DNA of 64,000 nucleotides from Canna indica (Eukaryota > Streptophyta > Magnoliopsida > Zingiberales > Cannaceae). Position 1 is the stretch's first letter; each line of letters opens with the position of its first letter. Location of the stretch: positions 31,340,501 to 31,404,500 of the forward strand of contig CP136894.1 in NCBI GenBank assembly GCA_034359265.1, given 5' to 3'. The notes under the pieces were generated by a model. That model was not told the origin of the DNA, did not search any database, and was given only the letters and a program-made list of their open reading frames with translations. This document shows, piece by piece, positions 21,654 through 34,224 of the stretch. The position numbers and the translations under genes are program-made.

Positions 21654-24015
21654 CAACATAGGGTCACATGACAGGCCAAGATCTATGCCCTACCCTGAAG
21701 CCTACCACATACACTGACTGACAAGAAACCAGAAGCATGTAGATAAAAACAACGATGCAGCTTTTATTTTGTTTTTAAAGAAAGTTCACTATTTTAAAAA
21801 GAGTTGCGAAACATCAACTACAAAATAAAATAGCTCGAGTTAAAGTCGAATACATATTTTCAAATAAACAACTCCCAATGTATGTAAAGTAAACAATCCT
21901 AGACATCACGACTATGACTACTGGACACTGCTACGAGATCGACGCCACTGCCTGCCCTCCAACTGCACCATGACTCCAAGCCTCACCTCATTGGTCGGGC
22001 TCTACAAAACAAGAGAAATAAACTAAGAGTCCACATGGGACTCAGTGAGTGGTTCTTCTGAACCTCAACATAATCCCCAATAATCACATGTATATAATGT
22101 TAGAAAAATATAAAGTTAGGAATCTATCTAGTCCTGATATGACAACCGACCCCAAGAGCCATCCTGTATAGACCATACAGTCATATAACCAACCATCACA
22201 ACCCAACAAAGCAGAATAGCACCCGGCCACTAGGGCCTACTCATGATCTATTGGTTCGGCTCTAACCAGCCTTACCACACAATGACAGTAATACACTGGT
22301 CGCACGGCCTACATAACACAAGAGTAAATCAGAACAAACACCGGGCCGTCGACTAGGATGGTCAGCTAGTCTCCAAACACCTACCAGCTTAGGGATAGCT
22401 AGTCCCACCCAACTGGGGTCTAACACCTAGTGGGCCCGCTGGTGCAATCTAAAGAGCCAAATCACTGGCCGAGTCAAGCATTAGTCATTCCGAGTATTCA
22501 TGCTCCTGGGCTGACCATCACAATCACATCACACAAGCAAAATGTCCTAAAGTTTCCTTATTTAAAATCCCGAGCATTCACCCGTGCTCAGCCCTTTTCT
22601 CCGGGCCTTACCATTCGCACACTATTGCTCATTGGTTGTTCCCTAGGTGTGAGACATAGCTTGTCTATATTCGAGTTTCTCTAATTAACAAGCACCTTGA
22701 GTTTCCTAATAATCCTCTAGCGTCATATGCCACATTTCAAGTGTGAACTACATGTCATAAGTATCGAAATGTCTAAATTCATACATGTCACAACCCATAA
22801 GTTATAAGGAAATTAACCTACATCTACTACCATGAATAACCGCATAATTGCAACAATAAAATGATTAAATTCTGCATTTAATCAATAAATTCAAGGAAGG
22901 TAACATTTAATCTATCATGGTAGTTTCAATACTGGCATTAATAATTTGATGAAGGAAATTCTACAAATCATATACCATACTAATCTTATCCATATATGCG
23001 CATTCAAGAGGATATTACAAGTAAATGAAACATTACCATGATTCACATGCCATACTAAGATCCTACCATGTATGAACCATCAAGAACATTTCCGTATAAT
23101 GCTCTAATCTCGATCCATCACTACCAAAATACATATAACATGCGAATGATTTACAACATAAAAGTATGACTTGGTAACCTATATGTAAGCATAAGACACG
23201 TCATCAAAGCCCACTTAGCCGAGCCTACCCAAGGCTGATCATACTCAGCCGAGAGCAAGCAGGATAGGAGGATAAGGTATCGGCCTTGATTGTGAAGAAT
23301 CGAATCGTCAATTGCGAGGAAAACTTAATTCGAGGGTTTCCGACCACTCTAGGAAATCCGAGGGTTTCCCCCTTTCTCCTACATGTGGTCAGCCCTAAAC
23401 ATCGAGAGAAATGACGAGAAATTCATACGAACAGTAAATACATATCATCCAAACCAAATCTTGGAAGAACATCCATGGATTGATGAAATGTCATGAGAAA
23501 TCGGAGAAAACCCCTAAAGCTTGGGTCGGCTACCCTCCTACCCTTCACAACAAGGTTCGTTCCACTTACCTTGATCAAGAAAGAAGAAAGGATGAGCGAT
23601 GCCGATCTCGATCTTTCCGACGGAGGCACGAATCCGGCGCCGACTCCAAGGCTTCCCCTCCTCCCTATCTCTTCTCTCAGGCTGCGTGCGGCTCCAAAAG
23701 TAAGCCGCACGATTGGGGATGGGGGTTTTTATTCCCTCATCTTTATTTGACCAATATGCCCCGTCCTATTCACTTAGCCCCTACTCAAATCAATCCGTGT
23801 CAGATTCGAGCCCCGGTTCAATCCGCACACACGATTTGAACTCGAGTCTACAAGACATCTAATGCTTAAGAAGGAAGGAACATTTAACCAATTAAATTTC
23901 ATAAGCTGAATTATACCTTCTACTCGCGGCGATTCCGTGGCTCGACCCAACTAACTCCTGATCCGGTGCACTGCACCAAAAATAGATTTTATATTAGGAA
24001 ACCTCAGGTCTTATA
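21654..24015 (-). repeat. 3' LTR of gypsy element C
   Basis: TGTCACACCCCAACATAGGG at the left and CTCAGGTCTTATA (from CTTACA) at the right, 2362 bp, followed by ACCTTCCCCCCTTAAGGG exactly as after LTR G. It belongs to the same family as G, in the same orientation. Confidence 0.85.
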
Positions 24016-25184
24016 ACCTTCCCCCCTTAAGGGAAATTTGTCCTCGAATTTTGTTGAATTATAAGGGCTTACCGGTTCTTCAAACAAGGAATGGTAGCGC
24101 TCTCTCACGTCTCGCTCTACCTCCCAAGTGGCTTCTTTCCCGGAGTGGTGCTCCCATCTAACTTTCACCAGGGAGATTTCTTTGGATCCCAGCTTCCTAA
24201 TTTGGCGGTTGAGGATCTCCACCGGCTTTTCCTCGAATGAGACAACCAAATCCATATCTATAGAAGAAGGTTGGATCACATGCGAATCATCTTTCACATA
24301 TCGCCTAAGCATGGATACATGAAAAACCGGGTGTACCCTGCTCATGCTAGGAGGAAAGGCCTGCTCATAAGCTATGGCACCTCTCTGCCGGAGGACGAGG
24401 AAAGGCCCAACGAACTTGGGGCTCAGCTTTCCCTTATTTCCAAACCGAACTACCTCTTCATGGGGGAGACCTTCAGAAATACTAAGTCGCCTTCCACAAA
24501 CTCCAGCTCTCTGGCCTTCCTATCAGCATACATTTTCTGGCGACTCTAGGCCACCAACAATCTTTCCTTCATAACTTTTACCTTCTCTACCGCTTTCTCA
24601 ACTAGATCAGGACCCACCATGAGTGATTCTCTGGCTTCAAACCAGCCCATTGGAGACCTACACCGCGGCTCATACAAGGTCTCGAAAGGAGTCATGTCAA
24701 TGTGTGATAGCTATTATTGTAGGCAAATTCAATCAACGGTAGGTGTTTCTCCCAACCGTCAGCAAAGTCCAAAACGCAGGCCCTCAGCATATCTTCCAAG
24801 GTTTGGATGGTTCTCCCAGACTGTCCGTCCGTCCGCCCGCAGATGGAAAGGTATGCTGAAGCGCACCTGAGTACCCAAGGCTTCCTGGAAGGACTACCAA
24901 AACCGAGTACTTAGATCCGATATAATCATCACAGGGATACCATGGTATGCCACAATCCTGTCCAAGAATAGTCTGGCGTACTGCTACGGAGAAAAAGTTG
25001 TCTGGACGGGTATGAAATGGGTGGTCTTTGTCAATCTGTCAGCCACCACCCAGATAGAATCAAATCCACCTCTTGACTTAGGCAGCCCCTATCACTAGAT
25101 TCATGGTGATCTTCTCCCACTTCCACTCGGGAACCTCTAGGTTTTGCAACAGCCCTACGGGCTTCAGGTGTTCGACCTTTACTT
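24016..25184 (-). pseudogene. Integrase and chromodomain fragment of gypsy C
   Basis: Reads on the minus strand from part of the integrase core (about 25180-24600) into the chromodomain region (24345-24050: RVHPVFHVSMLRRYVKDD, EILNRQIRKLGSKEISLVKVRWEHHSGKEATWEVE). Integrase is broken by several stops and small indels. Homology to element G ends abruptly near 25184, before the CxxC of the integrase zinc domain, so RT, gag and the 5' LTR are missing or displaced. Confidence 0.85.
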
Positions 25185-25647
25185 ACATATTTGTAAAATC
25201 AACTCATCAAAATCTACTGGTGATGAAGGAGCGATCTCACTAGTAGCTACTACTGGAGATGAAATCAGTGACATAGATAAGAAGAAAAAAATAGTGAAGA
25301 GACTTAGAAAAAGACTCTTTGCATCCATGTTGATCAATTGTTTTTATCAAAAGATTATTTCTATTTTCAATGACTCATTACCCTTCTATTTGGGTAGTAT
25401 AAATATAGTATAGTTTTGTTAACGCTAAACGAGCCTTTAATACGAGAAACATATTTTATAGGCTTTCAGTTAAAATTTATGAAATTTATTTTTTTTATAA
25501 ACACAATAAATGATAGAATTTGAAATAAACTATGCACACATAATGACATAAGGGAATAATATCACCGTTCAAACAATTAACGTACATTTGTCAATCTAGA
25601 ATATATGTTATTATTACTATAGATATTTTATTAAATTTTTCGTATGT
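25185..25647 (+). other. Unassigned stretch, possible gene fragment
   Basis: Not part of any retroelement I can recognise. On the + strand a frame that began in element C runs to 25413 and contains GDEISDIDKKKKIVKRLRKRL, preceded by an acidic Ser/Thr-rich part. The KK..KRLRKRL helix faintly recalls the C-terminal helices of plant eIF2A or PYM-type proteins, but this is too short to call. The rest is AT-rich. It was split by gypsy D at 25648 (target TATGT). Confidence 0.25.
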
Positions 25648-27540
25648 TGTCACGCCCCAAAAATTTAGTCACGTGACCGGCCAAAGTGCGGTCAAGCACC
25701 CCAAAGCCTAAACCAAACACACAAGTATTTAAATACACAATATCTAAAAGATAACGTTCTCTTTCATAAAACTTATACAGTTGATAGAAACTCAATACCC
25801 AGTTCAAATACCACAAGTCAGGTATTGTGCCACACCTCAGCGATCAAGCTCTGCAAAACAAACACACACTACAAAGGTGACTTCAAAAACTCAGTGAGTG
25901 GTCGCCCGACCTTCACCAAGTGGAAACAAGATAACAAGTAACGCAATAGGTAAAATGAGTTCAGATGACAAAATAATTAAATAAAGAAATATATTCTCAT
26001 CCGACTATACAGGAGAGTGTTCTCCTAAAATCCAACCACCAATCTCAAGCATTTTCAAAATCGACTGCACAGCAAAACCCCCATCTCGGGCTCACTAATA
26101 TAGGAAGGCCCTCTAGAATAAGCATCCCAACTCGGTCGAGAAGGCCTTCCGACCCACTATCACTCGTACACTAAGCGTACCACTCGGTCCAATATACGGC
26201 CCATGATCACCCTGTGCGCGAGTACTATTCGGCCTATCCGGCCCAATATCATCTCGTACGCGGAGCGCACCACTCGACCTACCCGACCCAATATCATCTT
26301 GTGCACGGTGCGCACCACTCGGCCAAATAAAGCCCATTGAACGGTGCGCACCACTTAGCATCATGTTATGTGGAATTTCAGCATCATTACTATACAATTT
26401 CGTTATACATTAAATATCTATTAAAACTTAAAGTGTATTTAAAGTTTCATGCTAATTCAATTTACAATAACAGTATATGCTATAAAAAAAAAGGAATACA
26501 AGGCCTTGACCACTTCATAGGGCTGCCGCACAACCATCTTCCCTTCCTTCATCCCACACCAAATTTTCCAAACACCTACTGTTACAAACTTAACCAAACA
26601 AAACCCACTGTTTTCACATTTCATTCAATACCTATCTACACCATGTGCAGCCACAAGAGGAAAAAGAAACATGCGGCCACACAACACAATCCTAAGGTCT
26701 TCAATTTCTACATTCAACCACACTTACCAATTCATCCAAGAATAAAATCTACCTACTAAGGATGCTAATCACACAACCAAAGAAGAAATTCATTTAACAA
26801 GAAAGACTTCAAAATTCCTGCATAACAGTAGGCGGCCACCAAAAACCAAATTTTCCAATGCCTAGTATTTGTATACATTAAATCCCTAATTCTATATAAG
26901 AATCGGCACTAGGAATCACAAACCAAACCAGATTGATGAAAGGATTAAAATCTTCAAGAAAATTTTTGATTTCCTAATAGTGAGGGGCGGCCAAGGTGAG
27001 GGAAGAAACCACAGTTTTTGGCAAGGATTTAACCACTCACAGGCAAGGGAAAATGGAGGGGAAGACGACTCCTCGACTCCTCGCGCCGATGACCTCCGAT
27101 GGCAAAGAATTCCGGCCACCCAAAAGAATACCATCGTCGTCATCTCCTCGATCTCTCACCCAAGAAGACACGCACGGCAGGTAGGTTCTCTTTTTTTATA
27201 TACTTTTTTCCTATTATTTCACTCACGTGGTTGTACTTTTACCAAAATAACCCTCTGACTCAAAAATTACCAATTCACTTAACCCACCCTAACTCACTCG
27301 GATCCAACCCGAATCAGGTTCCGGTTGAACCATTGAACTCCACTCGAGGTCCTCTTTAATTCCACGACACATAAAAATTTACACGACCAAAACAAATAAT
27401 TAAGAAAATTCTAAAGTAACTGGGTCTCACCTCAAGTTAGACGCTACTACTCAATCCCGCATGTGCCATCTTGCATCACGCACAACCCGCTGAAACTAAT
27501 ACACATAAAATATTATAATTTATTTTTAGTGGGTATTACA
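25648..27540 (-). repeat. 3' LTR of gypsy D
   Basis: TGTCACGCCCCAAAAATTTAG to GTGGGTATTACA, 1893 bp, directly followed by a pyrimidine-rich tract (27541-27563) that is the PPT in transcript orientation. The first 700 bp match the 5' LTR at 45684. It contains a 45-bp minisatellite. Confidence 0.85.
26190..26360. repeat. 45-bp minisatellite in 3' LTR of D
   Basis: CAATATCATCT recurs at 26244 and 26289 and the GTGCGC..GCACCACTCGGCC part recurs about four times, with a period near 45 bp. Confidence 0.75.
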
Positions 27541-28804
27541 ATCTCCCTCCCCCCTCCTTAAAAAAATTCATGCTCGAATTTAGGGGTAAAAGGACTTACC
27601 ATATCCATTGAACAACTGGGGATATTTCTCTATCATATCATGCTCTAACTCCTAGGTCGCCTCCTGACCCGAGTGGTGTTCTCACCGCACCTTTACCAAG
27701 GGGACCTCCTTGGACCTCAATTTTTGGACCTACCTGTCCAGAATCTCCATAGGCCTCTCCTCATAAGAGACTGCTGCGTCTAACTCAATAGTAGTACACT
27801 CCAACGCATGGGAATCATCTCTAACATATCGCTTCAGCATCGATATATGAAACACGGGGTGAACCTTGTCCATGCTCGGCAGCAATGCTAGTTCATACAC
27901 CACTACCCCCCTCCGACTAAGAATGAGGAATGCTCCAATAAACCTAGGACTTAGTTTCCCTCGCTTGCCAAATCTCACAACCCCCTTCATAGGTTGAGAA
28001 ACACCAAGTCTCCAACTGCAAATTCCAAGTCCCTAGATCTACCTTCAGCATACATTTTATGCCGAGTTTGAGCTACCAACCGATGGTCTTTAATCACCTT
28101 CACCTTTTGCACTGCATCCTGCACCAAGTCCGGTCCCAACATTGTGTGTCTCACCCGCCCCAAACCACCCCACCAGAAACCGACACCTCTACCCGTAAAG
28201 GGCCTCAAACAGGGTCATGCCGATGCTACTGTGGTGGCTATTATTATAGGCAAACTCCACCAACAGCAAGTGACTCTCCCAACAATCCTCAAAGTCCAAA
28301 GTGCATGCCCGCTACATGTCCTCTAGTGTCTGGATAGTTCTCTCTGACTGCCCATCAGTCTAAGGCTAGAAGGTTGTACTAAACCGGACCTGAGTACCCA
28401 AGGCCTCTTGAAAAGACTGCCAGAATCAAGCGATGAACTGTGTACCCCTGTCCTATATAATCATCACCGAAATCCCGTGGTAAGCCACTATCCGGTCCAA
28501 GAAAAGCCTGGTGTACTGCTCAGTTGAGAAGGTCGCCTTGACCGGGATAAAGTGCGCCAACTTGGTTAGCCGGTCCACCACAACCCAAATGGAGTCATGA
28601 CCTCCTCTCGACCTCGGCAATCGAATAACAAGGTCCATAGTGATTTTCTCCCATTTCCACTCAAGTACATCTAGATTCTGGAGCAGCCCCGCAGGTCTCA
28701 AGTGCTTTGCCTTAACTAGCTGACAGGTCAAGCACTTGGATACATACTCGGCTACTTCCTGCTTCATACCTTTCCACCAATAATGTTGACGTAGGTCACG
28801 ATAC
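27541..28804 (-). pseudogene. Integrase core and chromodomain of gypsy D
   Basis: Minus strand: a Cys pair (CLTCQ), KHLRPAGLLQNLDV, ITMDLVIRLP, VVDRLTKLAHF and LFLDRIVAYHG of the integrase core (28767-28453). A poorly preserved middle follows, then GKRGKLSPRFIGAF, HPVFHISMLKRYVRDD and EERPMEILDR leading into the chromodomain (27990-27650). In-frame stops and frame changes occur throughout. The upstream part of the zinc domain is separated by the solo LTR at 28805-30045. Confidence 0.85.
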
Positions 28805-30045
28805 TATTGATCGAATACCCACACTAGAAGGGGGGAGGGGGTTGAATAGTGTTGGGTGAATTTTAACTTCTATTCTATTTCTTTCGAGTTTAATTTCTAA
28901 TGTAACCAAATTGATCACTCAACTAAATTACGATGCTTGACAAGTAATAATTAAACAATAAGCACAATCAAACAAGTAATGCAAAGACAAGTAATTATAG
29001 TGGTTCGGCCAACCGCCTACTCCACTACCTTGGCTCCACACCAAGGATTTCTAACCAAATCCTTTATAGACTTTGTGTTTCCCTTTGAATACAACCAATG
29101 ACTCGCTTCTCAACCATTTGAGAACTCCTCAAACCTATTCACCTAGGCAAAACACAATTCTATGTGGAAAACTCTAAGTGTTTACACTAGCACACCTAGA
29201 AAGCTAATAATGAAAAAACAAGTCCAAATAACAAATAAAATTACAATGAAAATAGCAAAAGATTAAACCACAACTAAAAGCTCTTCTCCAAGCCTTCAAC
29301 GCCTCCAACTCGACTAGATGTTGAGGTCGAATCAAAGCCGGAGTTGCGGGAAGATGAGCGCTTGAGAGAAATCGTCGATCGGAGAAGCAAGCGCATGCAA
29401 TTCAAGCTTATAAGGCACAAATCTCACTTAGGAAGCTTTTAAGAATGGTTAAGAAGTGTTAATGAAGGTTGGTGAGGGGTATTTATAACAACTCACTCGG
29501 CAGCTCATTCCAACGAGCATTTTTCTACCCGTTGGACGCCATCTGGTCGCTTGTCGGTCAATCGACCGCCCAGCGACCGCTAAGCTATTGCCCTTTCCCA
29601 GCCACATTCGGTCGGCTGACTGGTCGACCTAATTGTCTACTATCCATTTTTGGCTTTGTCCGGTCGATCGAATTGGCCACTGTCAATATTTTACCTCGTT
29701 CGGTCGATCGATCGGTCGATCGAACCTAGTCTGAGACTATTTTTTACATTTGTTTAGTTTCGCGCTTTTATTCCCGGGTTCCATCAACAAGTTTTGACTT
29801 TGATAACATTACAAATAGTCTTAGGATATGTTCCTAGGGATATATTACATAAAATCTATTTGGTGATCTATGAATTATACACAATTTACATCGGAGCCTT
29901 TTTGTCGATTTTTGTATTTCTCCGAGCAAGTTTCGCGCGCGTATCGTAACCTCAACCTGAACTCAAAACTTCACAAATATATTAGATACATATTTGTTAT
30001 CATCAAAATAGAGATCGAAGCCTAGGGGGAACCCTTGGGCCAACA
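28805..30045 (-). mobile_element. Solo LTR, Sirevirus-like (same family as 46558 element)
   Basis: Bounded by the perfect 5-bp duplication GATAC (28800-28804 and 30046-30050). The + strand starts TATTGATCG, a mutated TGTTGA, then AATACCCACACTAGAAGG, which is the reverse complement of the end of the LTR at 46558-47326. It ends GGGCCAACA. It holds the GTGGTTCGGCCAACCGCC block and several GGTCGATCGACC palindromes (29547-29730). No internal sequence remains, so it is the product of LTR-LTR recombination. It interrupts the integrase zinc domain of D. Confidence 0.9.
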
Positions 30046-31860
30046 GATACATCTTCGTGGCCCCTGGGTGCATGGTGTATGAAGAGTGGTGACCCATCTC
30101 AAGTACTTGCCTCTTCACCTCTGCCATATCTGGTACCACGATCCTATCCTTGAACCTCAGGACATCCTCAACATCTAATCCGAATCCATCATCCTCATCC
30201 CTTCTCTCTACAAAGTCTTTAGTCATTGCGCAAAAAGCATCTTCCTTCTGCGTTGACCGAAGCATCTCTACTAAAGTACACTGTACCTACAATTGTGCCA
30301 CCAAATCCCCGGTGTCAAACACCGAAATCATGGGCCCGCCATTCATGCAGGCTGCCAACTCTCTAGCCAGAGGTCTCCTCTTACCAGCCAAGTGTGCAAC
30401 ACTGCCCATGGACTTCCTCCTCAAGGCGTCAGCCACAACGTTCGCCTTTCCAGGATGATACATTATGGTGCAATCAAAGTCCTTAAGCAACTCAAGCCAT
30501 CTCCTCTATCTCAAATTCAGTTCCTTTTGCGTCAGTAGATACTCAAGACTCTTGTGAATTGTATATATTTCACAGGTCTCGCCATACAAATATTGTTGCC
30601 AGAGCTTTAAGGCGAACACCACTACCGCCAACTCCAGATCTTGCGTCGGGTAATTCTTCTCATGATTTTTCAACTACCGTGATGCAGACGCAATGACATT
30701 GCTGTACTACATAAGGACGCATCCCAAGCCTAGTCTCGAGGCATCACAGTATAGGACAAATCCCCCTGATCCCAACAGTAAGGCAAGTATAGGTGCCGAC
30801 GTCAAGCAGTTCTTGAGCTTCTGAAAGCTCTCCTCACAACTGTCATCCTAGACAAACTTAACCTTCTTCTGAGTCAACCGGGTTAGGGGAGCTGCAATCT
30901 GTGAGAAGTTCACCACAAACTTCCAAAAATACGCAGCTAGACCCAAGAAACTATGTATCTCAGATACACTAGTCGGTCTCTCCCAGTTCTGCACAGCCTC
31001 AATCTTGGCGGGGTCCACCTTTACCCCTTCTCGGTACACCACATGCCCTAGTTACCCTAGACTCTTTATCCAGAACTCGCACTTAGAGAACTTGGCATAA
31101 AGTTGTTGCCTCCTGAGAGTCGCCAGAACCGTCCTCAAGTGCCACTATGCTCCTCTCTACTCCGAGAATCCACCAGGATATCATCAATTAAGACAATCAC
31201 AAACTTGTCTAAGTACTCTTTGAACACACGATTCATTCGTGGGCCCAAATGATATGACCAAAAACTCGTAATGCTCGTTTCTCGTTCGAAAAGTGTCTTA
31301 GGCACATCCTCATCCCGGATCTTCAGCTTGTGGTATTCGGACCTCAAATCAATCTTGGAGAACCATTGTGCCCCCTGAAGCTAATCGAACAGGTCATCAA
31401 TCCTCGGTAACGGGTATCAGTTCTTGATGGTAACCTTGTTCTATTGCCTTTAATCAATGCACATCCACATAAACCCATCCTTCTTCTTAATGAAGAGAAC
31501 TAGAGCTCCACTCGGTGAAACACTTGGGTGAATGAAACCCAAGTCCGTGAGCTCCTGCAGCTGGCCCTTGAGCTCCCTCAGCTCGGCCGGTGCCATCCGA
31601 TATGGGGGAAAGGATATTGGTTTCACCCTTGGCTGGAACTCAATGTAGAACTCAATCTCTCTATTAGGTGGTAACCCCTGAAGTTCCTTAGGGAACACGT
31701 CAGGGAACTCGCTGATCACCGGAGTCTCTCCCAACTCTATAACCACTCCTCCGAATTGTTCGGCCACAAACACAAAAGCTAGAAATGATTGGCAACCCCC
31801 ACAGAGTAACTTCTGAGCCTTCAGGGCTGAAATCACCCTGCAAGAGTCTCCTTTCCCATC
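30046..31860 (-). pseudogene. RT, RNase H and integrase zinc domain of gypsy D
   Basis: From right to left on the minus strand: the linker and RT start (31836-31450; GGCQSFLAF, FPDVFPKELQGLPP, LGFIHPSVSPSGA, MCID), RT palm with VLIDDILVDS (31347-31135), the connection EAVQNWERPTSVSEIHSFLGLAAYFWKF (31042-30848), RNase H ending with [13 protein letters not shown] (30490-30287) and the zinc domain HHSSYTMHPGATKMY up to the solo LTR. The Asp pair in RT is kept, but the frame is broken many times and part of the palm near 31250 is deleted. Confidence 0.85.
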
Positions 31861-33453
31861 CCCCTAGAAGATGAACTGCGGCAACTCAAGCTTAGTGAAA
31901 ATGACTATTTTAGCCCTACAATCCACCTTCGCATAATGGGTAGCTAGTCAATCCATACCCAGAATAATGTCCAACTCCAACGACGAGGAGTACAACCAAA
32001 TCAGCTACCAGAAGATAATCACAAAAGTACACTTCACAGTCATGAAAGAACAACTCGGCCACAGCCCCATCGCTCGTAGGAATCAACACCACTAGCGGTG
32101 TCTCAAGCAACTTTTCCTCTTTCCGCAATAAAGGTGTAAATGAATTAGATACAAAAGAATGGGTGGCTCCTAGGTCAAATAAAACATAAGAACTAGCAGA
32201 ACAAATTAAAAGTGTACCTGCTACCACATCATTCAATGCCTTCGCGCCGACTAGTGTAAGTGAGAAAACCCGAGCAGGAGCCTTTCTAGAACTACTTGGC
32301 CCCTGCCCTCTGCCCTGCATCTGACCCCTTTGAGCCACTAAAGCTACAGACATGGGTGCTTTCCCCCGTGACTGGTCTGTCCATTGACCTCCACTGGTTG
32401 GACAGTTCTTCTTGAAAGGCCCAAGCTTGCAGCACCGTAAATAGGCTTCTGTACGGCCGTAACGTACACCCTAGTGTCGTCTGCCACACTATCCACTAGA
32501 CGGCAGAGCCTCAGACCTCCTCGTTAGAGATGTGTCTATTATAGGCGCCCTTCGTGTTGAACTCGGCGCTATGCGACATCTAACCATACTCTGCCCTATG
32601 CTCACCTGTTGGCCTGGCCTCGCGACAGTGCCCTCAGAATAGGCTTGTCGCTCCATTGGTCCATGAGATATAGACCTCTTCCGCGAGTGCCCCTCAAGTC
32701 GCTCTAGAGGTACTAGAGCTTCCTTTCGCATCACCTCATCAACTACACCAACAAAAGGTGTGCCCTCTGTGAAATAAATCAAGCATCCAATCTGCGGTCA
32801 AAGTCCCTCCACATATCGTCTGACCCTGACTGTCTCAGTAACTACCAAAGTAGGGTGGTAGCGGGACAACCTAGTAAACTCCATCTCATACTATTGGACT
32901 GTCATATCTCTTGTCTGGCGAAGCTGCTCAAACTCTCTTATCCGCCTCTCGCGGGCACTCCTTGGCAAGTACCGCTCTATCACTGCGGCCTTAAAATCAT
33001 TCCATGTAGGGGATGGTGTAAGTACCCTCCCCTACGTTCTCTCCAGGCATGGAACCACTCCTTTGTCGGTCGCCTCATCTGCAAACCCACCATATGTGCT
33101 GCTGCCTCATATGAGCACCCTAGCACCTCGCAAAGCTCATAGCAGTCACTCAGGAAGTCAGTGACCTTCACTGACGGATCGGTACCACTAAACTTTGGGG
33201 GCCTCAGTTTGACAAACCTCAGGTACGGAGTCTCGTGGTCTACTGTATCATGACTATTTGCTGCCTTGACCACTAGTGGCGCTAGCGTCTCAGTCTCTGG
33301 AACCGTTGGTGCAGCCGACCTGGGTTGAGGTTGTTGTTGCTTCATATCATGCTCCCTGTGGAGCTCCTCAGTCAACTTGGATACTTGGGCCTCTAACTGA
33401 GCCACTCTGGGTCCTGCTCTTCCCTCTCCTGGGCTAGGCATCCATGGCCCCGA
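31861..33453 (-). pseudogene. gag and protease of gypsy D
   Basis: Gag capsid region at 33453-32800 (RVAQLEAQVSKLTEELHRE coiled coil, LRPPKFSGTDPSVKVTDFL, MVGLQMRRPTKEWFHAW) and continuing at 32782-32489 (YFTEGTPFVGVVDEVMRKE). A damaged zinc knuckle lies near 32400-32450. Protease follows at 32353-31916 with an intact-looking FDLGATHSFVS active-site motif. Frames change at least three times. Gag is cut at 33453 by copia H, and its first 32 codons lie at 45373-45469. Confidence 0.85.
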
Positions 33454-34224
33454 TGTTGGGATAGGAATCGAAAACACAGCGGAAATAGCACTTTAAAAAT
33501 TTGAAAGCATCCCGAAAACAACGATATACTTTAGCAATATTAAGGAATTCAACATCAGAGATGTGGGAGAAGGTATACCTCAAACTGCGGTCCGTATGGC
33601 TGATCCTATCCCCGTCTTGAGACGCACACATGCACGTCCTCCAACGATAGTCCACACCAAGAACCTCGCAATAATAGGGGTAGCGAACACCGGGGCTCGT
33701 TGTGGCTTAACGGAGAAGCTTTCTCAATCCCGAAATCCAACGAAGGAAGAGGGGATGAGAAAACCATGGAACGAGAGGGTAGATAAAAGAATACCTCGCT
33801 CTCCTTCTTGGACTCCTCCAAGAAGATGAAGTAGGCGGCACACCCAAGTAGAAGACACCTTCAATTCGGCTTCACCAAAAGCCCGAGGAAGGAGGAAGAA
33901 GATGGCCGGCCCCCAAGGGAGAGGAGGGATTCTTTGGAACTTTCCACTCAAGAACCCTCTCAAGAATCAGGTTCTTCATCACCCTTGAAGAAGGTTCGGC
34001 CACCAATTTATAGGGGGCATGGGCGGTTACAAGAGTACGTCATCCACTTAAAAAACTCTCCCCGGAATTCAAAATTCTGGGGTTTGCCTCCAAAAAATAT
34101 TTCATATTAAATTATATAAACTTTAATTTTTCTCCATAATTTAAGAGCCTATCAATAGGAATCATAATTACCTAAATAAACCAATATGCTAAGCAATAGG
34201 AAAGAGGTTTATCTAAATAAAATA

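Noticed and set aside
23423..23839. Overlapping open frames on both strands
   Set aside because: They lie in LTR C in a GC-richer stretch that also occurs in LTR G; frames are not kept between the two copies.
26337..26759. 140-codon frame in the 3' LTR of D as a gene
   Set aside because: Lies wholly in an LTR, opposite to the element, with no recognisable domain and unlikely composition.
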